A DNA stretch of 64,000 nt from Bacteroidota bacterium (GTDB lineage: Bacteria > Bacteroidota > Bacteroidia > 2-12-FULL-35-15): the NCBI GenBank assembly GCA_947469885.1, contig CANIQT010000002.1, positions 62,001-126,000 on the forward strand, given 5' to 3'. Within the stretch, counting starts at the first letter, position 1, and each line of letters starts with the position of its first letter. This document shows positions 43,540 through 52,243 of this stretch, in pieces. The notes beneath the pieces were generated by a model, which worked only from the letters and a program-made list of their open reading frames with translations, was not told where the DNA came from and searched no databases. The position numbers were made by a program, and so were the translations under genes.

Positions 43540-44292
43540 TTAAAATGAATTTATAATCGAAGCAAACTCTGCCGCTTTCAATGATGCCCCTCCAATCAAC
43601 CCACCATCCACATCAAGGCAAGCGAACAACTCTTTTGCATTCTCCGCATTTACACTTCCTCCATAAAGTATCGAAGTATTTTCAGAAATATCCTTACCAT
43701 ACTTTTTATTTATTTCCGAACGGATAAAATTATGCATTCCTTGTGCCTGATGAGTGGTTGCTGTAGCGCCTGTACCAATAGCCCAAACGGGCTCATAAGC
43801 AATTATTACTTTACTGAAATCGTCCAGCTGTAAATTAAACAACCCTTCTTTCAATTGTTGTTTCACTGTCTCGAGATGCACGTTTGCACTTCTATCGTCA
43901 GCACTTTCTCCCACACAAAAAATCGGAACCAGATTATTTGCCAAAGCCGTTACAACTTTTTGATACAATGTTGCATTCGTTTCACCAAAATAAATTCTCC
44001 GTTCCGAATGACCAATAATAACATACTTTGCACCCACCGATACAATCATTTCTGCTGATACTTCGCCAGTAAAAGCACCATTTGCAGATTGATGACAATT
44101 TTGAGCAGCCAATTCAAATCCTTCTTTTCCATTGAGTTTATCAGCTACTGAAGCCAAATGAATAAATGGCGGAGCAATTATTTTTAATATAGAATCATTG
44201 GTAGATGTTTGTAATAATTCATCCACCAATTCCAACCCTTTGGTTAAGGTGGTATTCATTTTCCAGTTTCCTGCAACTATTTTTTTTCTCAT
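43540..44292 (-). CDS. tpiA: Triose-phosphate isomerase
   Basis: A 250-residue TIM barrel with the active-site residues in GNWKMN (Asn, Lys), VIIGHSERR (His) and AYEPVWAIGTG (Glu). Phosphate-binding loops LYGGSVNAEN and GGASL are present. It interconverts dihydroxyacetone phosphate and glyceraldehyde 3-phosphate. In Bacteroidota it often neighbours DUF1599 and BT_3928, as here apart from the intervening permease gene. Confidence 0.96.
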   Translation of the reverse strand: MRKKIVAGNWKMNTTLTKGLELVDELLQTSTNDSILKIIAPPFIHLASVADKLNGKEGFELAAQNCHQSANGAFTGEVSAEMIVSVGAKYVIIGHSERRIYFGETNATLYQKVVTALANNLVPIFCVGESADDRSANVHLETVKQQLKEGLFNLQLDDFSKVIIAYEPVWAIGTGATATTHQAQGMHNFIRSEINKKYGKDISENTSILYGGSVNAENAKELFACLDVDGGLIGGASLKAAEFASIINSF

Positions 44293-44299
44293 CTTATTA

Positions 44300-44370
44300 A
44301 ATTGTTTTATTGTTGAATTGCTATATTGTTTAACTCCGAATGACTAATGAACTAGTGAACCAATGAACTA
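44300..44370. repeat. Two period-8 arrays, the second shared with another locus
   Basis: An array with TTG recurring every 8 bases fills 44300-44333. A second array at 44343-44370 (ACTAATGA, ACTAGTGA, ACCAATGA, ACTA) is an exact 28-bp inverse complement of 62884-62911. Confidence 0.75.
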
Positions 44371-45444
44371 TTGAACCCTCACCCTCGGGTCCATTACTCC
44401 ATAGATAATATCCACAAGAATATTAATTAAAACAAATACTACAGCAAATATTAACGTAGCACCCATCACTACCGGCAAATCGTTATTGTTAAGAGCATCT
44501 ACTACTTCAAACCCTATTCCTCTCCAATTAAAAATAATTTCTACAAACACTGCTCCAGCCATCAATCCGGCAAACCAACCAGATACTGCTGTAACCACAG
44601 GATTCAAGGCGTTCTTCAAGGCATGTTTCGTAACCACAGAATAATAGCTCAATCCTTTTGCTGTTGCAGTACGAATATAATCTTGCGACATCACATCCAA
44701 CAAAGAACTCCGCATCAACTGTATAATCAATGCTAACGGACGCAAGCCTAAAGTGATTGCAGGAAGAATCAAATTTTTTAATACTAAGTGTTTTTTACCA
44801 AAATCATCAAAATAATACAGAGAGCCTTCGTTATTTAATCCTGTATAGTTAAATAATAAAAATCCAAATACCCATGCAATAATTAACCCCACAAAGTAAG
44901 ATGGCAAAGACATTCCAAAGATGGAAAAAACTAAGGATGCTTTATCAATCCACGAATTTTTCTTTATTGCCGAAATAATTCCTAAAATAATTCCAAAGAA
45001 TGCACCAAAAGCAATTGCTGAAAAAGCAAGCAATGCGGTAGCAGGTAATGTTTTTTTAATAATATCAGATACTTTACGTTTGGTAATATAAGAGCGTCTT
45101 AAATAAGGAAATTTAACAACTAAAACTTTTGAAGAAGAAATAGGAAAGAGCTTTTGATAGGAATATTTTTTGTCGTCAAGATAAACACTGCTGTTTTTAT
45201 CATCAGCATTATGTATAGAGATAGGAGACAAATCATTCATATACATAATAAACTGGGTGGCAAGTGGTTTGTTACGACCCAAATCTTTATTTATAATATC
45301 TACTGATGCTTTGTCAGCTCTTTGCCCAAGCATCATTCGGGCGGGGTCGCCAGGAAGTACATTGAACAATAAAAACACAACTGTGATAACACCTATTAAT
45401 ACAAGGAATCCGTAGAATAACCGTTTTATAATAAATTTTATCAC
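44368..45444 (-). CDS. ABC transporter permease of the DppB/OppB family
   Basis: A 358-residue inner-membrane protein with six membrane helices and the BPD_transp_1 signature (AGLMAGAVFVEIIFNWRGIG, GATLIFAVVFVLINILVDIIYG). The N-terminal GDPARMMLGQRA motif is standard for peptide/nickel importers. The periplasmic loop after helix 1 is unusually long (about 90 residues). The second permease, binding protein and ATPases are not in the window. The gene ends near a period-8 array. Confidence 0.85.
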   Translation of the reverse strand: MIKFIIKRLFYGFLVLIGVITVVFLLFNVLPGDPARMMLGQRADKASVDIINKDLGRNKPLATQFIMYMNDLSPISIHNADDKNSSVYLDDKKYSYQKLFPISSSKVLVVKFPYLRRSYITKRKVSDIIKKTLPATALLAFSAIAFGAFFGIILGIISAIKKNSWIDKASLVFSIFGMSLPSYFVGLIIAWVFGFLLFNYTGLNNEGSLYYFDDFGKKHLVLKNLILPAITLGLRPLALIIQLMRSSLLDVMSQDYIRTATAKGLSYYSVVTKHALKNALNPVVTAVSGWFAGLMAGAVFVEIIFNWRGIGFEVVDALNNNDLPVVMGATLIFAVVFVLINILVDIIYGVMDPRVRVQ

Positions 45445-45489
45445 AAATTAATTAATCGTATTAAGGGTTAATTTTCAAAAAACCAACTG

Positions 45490-46635
45490 CTATTCGCGTG
45501 GTGTTTGCTTTTCAATTTTATACTTTTGTTTCACATCATTGTATGATGGGAAGCGATGATAATGCCACATATCCTGAACTGTGCCTGCCTTTAGCAACAT
45601 CAATCCCGGATTAGAGCGTATCATTGTTTTCAAAACTGTACCGTCCAAATTGTAAACATCCATTGTAGCTCCTGTTTCTTTTTTGAATTTATCAATAGTC
45701 TCTTTACCAGACGATGTAAGTAGGGCAAAAGTTACATTATCCTGCTTGCAAAGCGATGCAAAATCATTTACCTTTCCAAAAATATCCTTATTTGTTTTGT
45801 CTAAATCATAACAAATTAACAAGAAATTATAATCTGGATTTTCGATAATATCCTGCGTGTAATCCCCACCTTCAGGTTTTGTGATAGTAAAATCTTTCAC
45901 CTTTGGGTCAATTCCTTTTTTGGTTACCTCCTGACGACTGCTCACATAATCATACGTCTTATCCCAATCAGGGGGCCAGCTATCAACTTCTTTGGTTTCT
46001 CCAGTTGTTTTGTTTTTTAATAAATAATAAAATTTCATTTCATCGGGAACTCCTTTCATTTGCTCTGGAATATTTTTTCCGATTGCATAAGCACGGAAAT
46101 CAAACACTGGTAAATAATTATACGTATAAAGAGGAAACGCTGTGGAAATGCCGATAAAAAATATGAGGAGAATATTTTCCATCCGCTTTCCAAAAAGAGC
46201 ATTGATATGTTTTTTGCCAATAAATAAAATAATAATACACACCAGCAGTATTAAATCTTTTGAAAACGATTGCCAAGGAGTAAGATGCCAGAAATCGCCA
46301 AAACAACCACACTCACGGACTTTATCAAAGTATGCTGAATAAAAAGTAAGGAAGGTAAAAAACACAATCATGAGTAAAAGCAACCACAATGTTAATTTTA
46401 CTCGTGCACCCATTAATAAAGTAAATCCGAGTGCAATTTCGAACACACAAATAAAAATTGCTAATGGTGTGGTAATTCCTATAAAGTATTCGAAGAAATG
46501 AAAGCTCTTAGAAAATATTTCGAAGTACTCTACTAATTTATAAGAAAAACCTAAGGTGTCGTTGGCTTTGATAAAGCCGGAAAAGATGAATAAACATCCC
46601 GTAAAGATGCGAAATATGGTGGTGATTATTTTCAT
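45490..46635 (-). CDS. BT_3928 family DoxX-like membrane protein
   Basis: A 381-residue protein. The N-terminal half has DoxX-like membrane helices (FIFSGFIKANDTLGFSYKLVEYF) and a CGCFG motif (ECGCFGDFWHLTPW). The C-terminal part (about residues 250-381) resembles a thioredoxin fold (FLLICYDLDKTN, VTFALLTSSGKETIDKFK) without a catalytic CxxC. It matches the BT_3928 family found beside DUF1599 and TpiA in Bacteroides. The function is unknown; a redox role in the membrane is conceivable. Confidence 0.85.
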   Translation of the reverse strand: MKIITTIFRIFTGCLFIFSGFIKANDTLGFSYKLVEYFEIFSKSFHFFEYFIGITTPLAIFICVFEIALGFTLLMGARVKLTLWLLLLMIVFFTFLTFYSAYFDKVRECGCFGDFWHLTPWQSFSKDLILLVCIIILFIGKKHINALFGKRMENILLIFFIGISTAFPLYTYNYLPVFDFRAYAIGKNIPEQMKGVPDEMKFYYLLKNKTTGETKEVDSWPPDWDKTYDYVSSRQEVTKKGIDPKVKDFTITKPEGGDYTQDIIENPDYNFLLICYDLDKTNKDIFGKVNDFASLCKQDNVTFALLTSSGKETIDKFKKETGATMDVYNLDGTVLKTMIRSNPGLMLLKAGTVQDMWHYHRFPSYNDVKQKYKIEKQTPRE

Positions 46636-46648
46636 AATAAAATTTAAA

Positions 46649-46683
46649 AGTTAATAGTTAGATATTAGAATTTAGAATTTTCG
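46649..46683. repeat. Heptad array (5 units) before BT_3928
   Basis: Words AGTTAAT, AGTTAGA, TATTAGA, ATTTAGA and a diverged ATTTTCG separate the BT_3928 and DUF1599 genes. Confidence 0.7.
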
Positions 46684-46702
46684 GCTCCAAAAACTACAAA
46701 TA

Positions 46703-47245
46703 TTATTCCGATAATTTAATTAATGCGAAAACACTATAATTTATCATATCGTTAAAGTTGGCATCTACTCCCTCTGATATTAATGTTTCACCTTTGTTAT
46801 CTTCAATTTGCTTAATTCGTAACAGTTTCATCAATATTAAATCAGTTAATGAACTCAACCGCATATCTCTCCATGCTTCGCCATAATCATGATTTTTGTT
46901 CTCCATAAGGCTTTTTGCTTCTTTAGAATACTTATCAAATAATTTGCTCACTTCGTCAGGTGGCAATTCCATCCGCTCATCATTCTTTAATCCTAACTGA
47001 ATCAAGCCGATAATGGAATAGTTGATAATACCAATATATTCAGAAGTAATGTCTTCATTAATTTTTTTCATCCCTTTATCTTCAATATTACGAATGCGTT
47101 GGGCTTTAATAAAAAGTTGGTCGGTGATGGAACTGGTACGAAGTATCCTCCAGGCAGTGCCATAGTCTTTCATCTTCTTTAAAAATATATCTTTGCATTC
47201 AGATATTGCGGAATCGTATTGTGAAGAAGTTTTATTTATTGTCAT
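46703..47245 (-). CDS. DUF1599 domain protein (nucleotide-modification-associated)
   Basis: A 180-residue protein with two copies of a DUF1599 unit. Each contains K-x5-YG-AWR-x-LR-SS-TD and an R-x-R-x2-E/K-I-EDKG stretch. Related sequences are annotated as nucleotide-modification-associated domains, but the reaction is unknown. ATG 47245 is preferred; the earlier in-frame ATG at 47260 lies inside a tandem repeat and would add MTNEP. The gene heads a minus-strand group with BT_3928, the permease, tpiA and prmA. Confidence 0.85.
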   Translation of the reverse strand: MTINKTSSQYDSAISECKDIFLKKMKDYGTAWRILRTSSITDQLFIKAQRIRNIEDKGMKKINEDITSEYIGIINYSIIGLIQLGLKNDERMELPPDEVSKLFDKYSKEAKSLMENKNHDYGEAWRDMRLSSLTDLILMKLLRIKQIEDNKGETLISEGVDANFNDMINYSVFALIKLSE

Positions 47246-47310
47246 TGGTTCGTTAGTCATTTGTTCATTGGTTCGTTAGTCATTTGTTCACTGGTTCATT
47301 AGTCATTGAT
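47244..47310. repeat. 23-bp tandem repeat, 2.9 copies
   Basis: Identical units at 47244-47266 and 47267-47289 and a diverged third at 47290-47310. Each unit is built of 8-8-7-bp sub-words of the TTCATTGG/GTTAGTCA type found in other spacers. It lies between the divergent DUF1599 and folP genes. Confidence 0.85.
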
Positions 47311-47350
47311 AATTCTACAAATCTAAAATTCAAAAAAATAAACAATTAAA

Positions 47351-48202
47351 ATGATGGCACAAGATACAGTTTTTTCGGAAAAAATAGCTCAGATTTTTAA
47401 TCCTGATGCAGATGTAATGATAATGGGGATTTTAAATATTACCCCTGATTCGTTTTCGGATGGTGGAAAATACCTGACAGAAAAAGAATGGCTGAAACAA
47501 TGCCGAAAAATGGTGAAAGAAGGTGCCGATATTATTGATATTGGAGGCTTCTCTACTCGCCCGGGTGCTAAATATGTGAGTATTAAAGAAGAAGAAAATA
47601 GAGTTTTGCCTGTAATAAAATCTGTTCGAAAACATTTTCCTGAATTACTTATTTCTGTTGATACCTTTCGTGCTTCGGTTGCCCAAAAAGCAGTGAAAGC
47701 TGGTGCCAATATTATTAATGATATTTCGGGCGGACAGTTTGATAAAAAAATGTTTACAACAGTTGCACGTTTAGATGTGCCTTATGTTTTAATGCACAAT
47801 AATAAGACCTGGGAAACGATGCATGATAAAAAGATAAAGGGTGATATTATTGATTCGGTAAAAAATTTCATAGAAAAAAAATATTTAAAGCTTATAAAAA
47901 TGGGAGCAACAAAAATTATTATTGACCCAGGTTTTGGTTTTGGAAAAACAGAAAAACAGAATTTCGAATTAATAACAGGACTTAAATTGATTAGAAGCCA
48001 CAACCAACCAATATTGGTTGGAATTTCGAGAAAATCAATGATACCAAAAACAAAAGGGGAAAAGCCCAAAGATGTTTTACAGAAAATTTCTGGGATGCAT
48101 TTGGGATTAATGTTGAGCGGAGCTACAATTTTGAGAGTTCATGATGTAAAAGAGGCAAAAGAAATAACAAATATTAAAGTGGGTCGAACTATAAGGTCTT
48201 GA
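47351..48202 (+). CDS. folP: Dihydropteroate synthase
   Basis: A 283-residue TIM barrel with the DHPS signatures GILNITPDSFSDGG, DIGGFSTRPGA, INDISGG, DPGFGFGKT and LVGISRKSMI. It condenses p-aminobenzoate with the pterin pyrophosphate in folate synthesis and is the sulfonamide target. ATG 47354 (second Met) is an alternative start. It is divergent from the DUF1599 gene. Confidence 0.95.
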   Translation: MMAQDTVFSEKIAQIFNPDADVMIMGILNITPDSFSDGGKYLTEKEWLKQCRKMVKEGADIIDIGGFSTRPGAKYVSIKEEENRVLPVIKSVRKHFPELLISVDTFRASVAQKAVKAGANIINDISGGQFDKKMFTTVARLDVPYVLMHNNKTWETMHDKKIKGDIIDSVKNFIEKKYLKLIKMGATKIIIDPGFGFGKTEKQNFELITGLKLIRSHNQPILVGISRKSMIPKTKGEKPKDVLQKISGMHLGLMLSGATILRVHDVKEAKEITNIKVGRTIRS

Positions 48203-48245
48203 ATTAATCACTAAAATAAATTTCAACGTTTATTCCTTTTATTTG

Positions 48246-48983
48246 CTATTTACATTTTTCCCAAAACACAAATTCCATTTTGTCGTTAAAAGAGTAAGTG
48301 TACGACAAGTCCATTTGCTTTTGATGCTCTTCTATTTTTATCATATAAATAGTAGTACCCTTTTCTTTTTTCTTATTCATAAGTGTGATGGTGTCTTCCC
48401 TAAAATTTAATTTCGAATCCACTTTTACGGTAGTTGTTTTCGAAAACATATTTTTATTAAAAATGAATTTATATCTAAAACCCTTTTCGTGCCGGTCGTA
48501 CATTTGTTTCACTAGCTCATTAAATTTGGTACTGTCCAGTTTGTTTTCAGTAAAATCTTTTACCAGCATTGAAACAGAATCTATATTTACATCATTGTCC
48601 GAATCGCCTTCGAACAAAGAATCGTGGCGGAAAAGAAATTTGGTTTCGTTGTATCTTGTCACTATTATTCTTCCATCATCCGTCCAAGCTCTGGGAAATT
48701 CGAGTTGATTAAAATCGGGCTGACGAAGTTCATCTCTCAGCCATGCCATATCCATATCTGCCTCCTGACCTGCTTTCATAATGCTAATCGAATCGCCTTT
48801 CATTTTTTTCATAAAAACAGTTGAATCGCAACCGTAATATATTTTAAATCCGGGAGGAGGAATGGGGCGATTGATTTTGATATGTAAAGAATCTAAGAAT
48901 TTTTGGATGGCTTTTCGTTCACTATTTATTTGCGAAAAGGAAATAAAAGGAAGGAACATTAAAATAAAAAGGGATTTTTTCAT
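48246..48983 (-). CDS. Exported hypothetical protein
   Basis: A 245-residue protein with a signal peptide (ending ISFSQ) and no domain I recognise. It has a Pro-rich RPIPPPGF near residue 40, an acidic DSDNDVNIDS, and alternating strands near the end (YSFNDKMEFVFWEKC). It is neither a lipoprotein nor T9SS cargo. It is probably periplasmic. Confidence 0.6.
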   Translation of the reverse strand: MKKSLFILMFLPFISFSQINSERKAIQKFLDSLHIKINRPIPPPGFKIYYGCDSTVFMKKMKGDSISIMKAGQEADMDMAWLRDELRQPDFNQLEFPRAWTDDGRIIVTRYNETKFLFRHDSLFEGDSDNDVNIDSVSMLVKDFTENKLDSTKFNELVKQMYDRHEKGFRYKFIFNKNMFSKTTTVKVDSKLNFREDTITLMNKKKEKGTTIYMIKIEEHQKQMDLSYTYSFNDKMEFVFWEKCK

Positions 48984-49014
48984 AAAGTTAAATATGGCAA
49001 CTGCAAATGAACTA

Positions 49015-50094
49015 TTACTGCTTTATTATTTTCCTGTTTTCTATTCCCTTCTCTGTTTCTATTCTCACAAAATAAATTCCTTTTGCAAAAGCACTCATAT
49101 CTATTATTGATTGGCGATTGTTTATTGTTGATTGTTGAATACTATTTCCAAGAACATCAATTATTTTTATGGTTGCATTTTTTTGTTCTTTATTAAAAGT
49201 AATGGTGGTTTGGGATATGAAGGGGTTGGGGGAGATGGTTAAATTATTTCCATATATATAATTTTCATTTGTTCCTACCGAACAATCGGTTACATTGGGA
49301 GGTAAAAATTGAGGTGTATATAATCTAACATCGTCAATAACCAATTCTGTGCAGTTACTGCAAATATGTCCCCAATTAGTAAACTTAACGGTGTGTGAAG
49401 AAGATGTTGCATTAAATTCTATTAGAAATCGTGTACCGGTTGGACCGGTTTGAACAGGAGTGTGGTTGTTTCTCAAAAAAGTACTTCCAAATCCAATATC
49501 TACTGCAAACAATCCTCTACCAGGGTAAATATTTCCACCGCCAACCAAACCATCGCTTTCGCCACCTGCCCAAAATTCTAAGACATAAGCATTGCCAGAT
49601 ACCAGTCCACTTACTGTTTGTGATAAACTAACTCCTGAATCTAACCCGTAACTGCCTAAACTTATGGGATAACCGGCTGGAATTCCGGTAACAATAGGCC
49701 CTGAATTAATCAAACAGGAAGTATCGTTATTATAAGACACAATATTACCCGAACAGGCATTGCAATACCAGTTTCCAAAGTATGGAGCCCTTGCACCCTG
49801 TATTATATGGTATTCATAAGTATAAAATGAAGCGTAGCTCAGACTACCGCCTCCGGTACAAATCCAATTAGCAATATTACAGTTATAGTGAAAGGAGTTT
49901 GGGCAAAACGAATAGTTGTTAGAATTAATGCCACAATTGTTATTTTCGAACCCTCCGTTTATAATCAAATTATTGGAGCCAACACCCACTCCTACAGAAT
50001 CATTTTGTTGAAAATATTGAATACATAATATTTGTGCGGTTGAAAATTTGATTATCGCCAAACTCAAAAAAGTAATAAATAAAGTTTTTTTCAT
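49015..50094 (-). CDS. Cys-rich T9SS cargo with a carbohydrate-binding-like fold
   Basis: A 359-residue protein with a signal peptide (ending STAQ) and an N-terminal all-beta domain rich in Cys, Tyr and Asn (LIINGGFENNNC, IANWICTGGG). A second beta segment VKFTNWGHICSNCTELVIDDVRLY resembles galactose-binding-like modules. It ends in a T9SS sorting domain (ISPNPFISQT ... IIDVLGNS ... KGIYFVRIE ... RKIIKQ). The codons of the sorting domain include a five-unit heptad repeat (49104-49138). It is likely a surface carbohydrate-binding or adhesive protein. Confidence 0.75.
   Translation of the reverse strand: MKKTLFITFLSLAIIKFSTAQILCIQYFQQNDSVGVGVGSNNLIINGGFENNNCGINSNNYSFCPNSFHYNCNIANWICTGGGSLSYASFYTYEYHIIQGARAPYFGNWYCNACSGNIVSYNNDTSCLINSGPIVTGIPAGYPISLGSYGLDSGVSLSQTVSGLVSGNAYVLEFWAGGESDGLVGGGNIYPGRGLFAVDIGFGSTFLRNNHTPVQTGPTGTRFLIEFNATSSSHTVKFTNWGHICSNCTELVIDDVRLYTPQFLPPNVTDCSVGTNENYIYGNNLTISPNPFISQTTITFNKEQKNATIKIIDVLGNSIQQSTINNRQSIIDMSAFAKGIYFVRIETEKGIENRKIIKQ
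49104..49138. repeat. Five-unit heptad repeat inside a T9SS sorting domain
   Basis: Plus-strand words TTATTGA, TTGGCGA, TTGTTTA, TTGTTGA, TTGTTGA. They encode the STINNRQSIID part of the domain on the minus strand. Confidence 0.65.
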
Positions 50095-50155
50095 GACGTT
50101 TATTTTTAATTCCCCGTAAAACTACCTTTTATTTTCAATCAAATAAAATCCCCCC

Positions 50156-51106
50156 CTATAAAAACTCCACAGCAAACTCTCCCTTATTTTCTTCATCAAG
50201 ATTATACACCATCAAAAAAGGTTTGGCAACAGAATCTTCCCGTTTTACGATTATTATTTTTTTAGTGCCCGAAGCAAGCGTTATTACTTCGTTTCCGGGC
50301 ATTTGTTTTTTGGCACTGCCAATATAAAATTGCAACACCGTTAGTCCTGTATTCTCCAATTCCAATTGTTCGCCTTCCAGAAAGGTATGTTTAGCAATGG
50401 TTTTCACGGTTTTCATTTTTACCTGTCCGGTATATAACACTTGTTGCCGTCTTCTCATGGCTTTCATATCAAAAAAACCAACAATAGTATGTGTTTCTCT
50501 GGCTCTTGCTTTAATCATAATCGCAAGATTTTCGTATTGTTTAATACACATTTCCTTGCGGGCTTTTTCTGTTTCACGGCTCAGAATAACAACATCCGAT
50601 TTTGCTTTGGACTGTGCTTTCATTGTATTGTCCAGCCTCATATTAAACGTTTCCACCTGTGTTTTCAACGATACCAAAGCAGGGTCAGAGCCTATGCCTG
50701 TTATCAAATCTGATACTTCTTGCTGCCGCATATCCACAGCTCCATTTTGGAAAGGTCGTTTACCTTTCGGAAATAATGCCTTGTATCTTGGACTGCCAAT
50801 GCCATAAACAATAATAACCTGCGACACCCAGTTTTGTACTTTTACCGACATTAGTTCGCGAACAATTTTATTAAGTTCACCTGTTTGGGCTGTCTGCAAC
50901 ATTTTGGCAGATTTCCATTTGATGTAATTGTCATAAAAATCTTCGTGTGCAGCATTATAATTATTGTATAACTCAAGAAACAAAGGCTCTGAATTGAATG
51001 CTCTTATCAACGTTATGTGATGGGTATCTATCCGATTGGCCAACCCAAAGCTATTGGCAGTTGCAGTTTCCATCGGGTTTTCCAAATATATCCAAGGTCT
51101 TCTCAT
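50156..51106 (-). CDS. Unrecognised 316-residue cytoplasmic protein
   Basis: It has no signal peptide, membrane helix or family I know. Residues about 30-220 look mainly helical (DFYDNYIKWKSAKMLQTAQ, ETEKARKEMCIKQYENLAIM) with a basic RRRQQ. The last 100 residues look like beta strands (LELENTGLTVLQFYIG, GTKKIIIVKRE). ATG 51073 (METATANSF) is an alternative start. It is flanked by a 691-base AT-rich gap containing dyads. Confidence 0.55.
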   Translation of the reverse strand: MRRPWIYLENPMETATANSFGLANRIDTHHITLIRAFNSEPLFLELYNNYNAAHEDFYDNYIKWKSAKMLQTAQTGELNKIVRELMSVKVQNWVSQVIIVYGIGSPRYKALFPKGKRPFQNGAVDMRQQEVSDLITGIGSDPALVSLKTQVETFNMRLDNTMKAQSKAKSDVVILSRETEKARKEMCIKQYENLAIMIKARARETHTIVGFFDMKAMRRRQQVLYTGQVKMKTVKTIAKHTFLEGEQLELENTGLTVLQFYIGSAKKQMPGNEVITLASGTKKIIIVKREDSVAKPFLMVYNLDEENKGEFAVEFL

Positions 51107-51797
51107 GGTTTTGATGAATTTAAGTGATTTGTTGCTGTATAGTTATGTTTTATTAGTAAAGTTACTCCTTTTTGCTTGTTGTTTTAAATGGATATTAGTA
51201 AAATGATATGCTTTGTTTATATTAATTTTATGCAAATATACAAAAGTATTTGATTTATTAAATATAATTTATTACTATTTTATCAAAATAAATACTTTAA
51301 TAAAATATATTTTTATTTACTAAAATAAAGCAAATACTTTTATTATAACAATTTAATACAGTTTAATATAATTATTTGCTTTTATTAGTTTGGAATAGTG
51401 CTATAGTATAAAAGCATATACTATATCTAACTTTTATAATAATATATTAATTAAAGTAATTCATTTCTTCCATTCCCAAGCAACCTATAAAATAACAACA
51501 ACTCTAGTTGTAATTTCTCTTTCCTAACAACATAACATTACTTTTTACTTGATTAAATAGTTGCAAAACTCATTGCTTTAAAATTATGTTTCCATGCATA
51601 TCTTGTATCGACAATTGATAAAAACTAATCACTTTTTATTCTACTTATATAATGTATGCTCTCAAACAAATGGATAGATTGTTTGGTTAAATCACTATCA
51701 AGCCACACCTATTTCTTCATTTCATTTTAACAAACATAACACACAGTTTCAAATAAATTTCTACTTTTGAAACGAATAATTTAAACACGTTTTAATA
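51107..51797. other. 691-bp AT-rich spacer with dyads, no gene seen
   Basis: The region between divergent genes has no credible ORF. It contains a dyad TATAGTATA-6-TATACTATA (51402-51425), an 11-base inverted pair AAAAGTATTTG / CAAATACTTTT (51242-51252, 51331-51341), ACAACTCTAGTTGT (51498-51511), and a TACTTTTG -7 element (51762-51769) upstream of the VOC gene. The part from about 51230 to 51460 is almost pure A/T. Confidence 0.5.
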
Positions 51798-52214
51798 ATG
51801 GTAAAAGAAATTTGGTTTAATCTTCCTGTAAAAGATATTCAGAAGACAAAAACATTTTTCACTCATCTAGGTTTTACATTTAGCACTGCTTTGGGCGATA
51901 GCCCAGTTTCGGCAGTAATGCAAATGGGAACCAAAAATGTGATTGTTATGTTTTTTGAAGTAGATATGTTTAAAAGTTTTGCGCAAACAGAAGTAACCGA
52001 AACACAAAAATCGTCAGAAATATTGATTTCATTTGATGCCGAAAGCCCAGCCGAAGTGGACGAAATGGCAAAAAAAGCAGAAGAAGCAGGAGGCATTGTG
52101 TTTGGCAAACCTTCCGAAATACAAGGATGGATGTACGGTTGCGGCTTTTCCGATTTAGACGGGCACCGCTGGAACATTCTGCACATGGACATGAGCAAAA
52201 TGCCCAAAGCATAA
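51798..52214 (+). CDS. VOC family protein (paralogue of 2613-3029)
   Basis: A 138-residue two-lobed VOC protein: WFNLPVKDIQKTKTFFTHLGF in the first lobe and GCGFSDLDGHRWNILHMDMSK at the end, with the DGHxW metal-side motif. It has the same length and ending as the protein at 2613-3029. Its substrate is unknown. The following gene starts 29 bases after its stop and may be read on the same transcript. Confidence 0.87.
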   Translation: MVKEIWFNLPVKDIQKTKTFFTHLGFTFSTALGDSPVSAVMQMGTKNVIVMFFEVDMFKSFAQTEVTETQKSSEILISFDAESPAEVDEMAKKAEEAGGIVFGKPSEIQGWMYGCGFSDLDGHRWNILHMDMSKMPKA

Positions 52215-52243
52215 AAAATAATTATCTTTATAAAAAAATACAA

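Noticed and set aside
51107..51797. Replication origin in the AT-rich spacer
   Set aside because: No cluster of DnaA boxes (TTATCCACA or close variants) and no dnaA or dnaN nearby.
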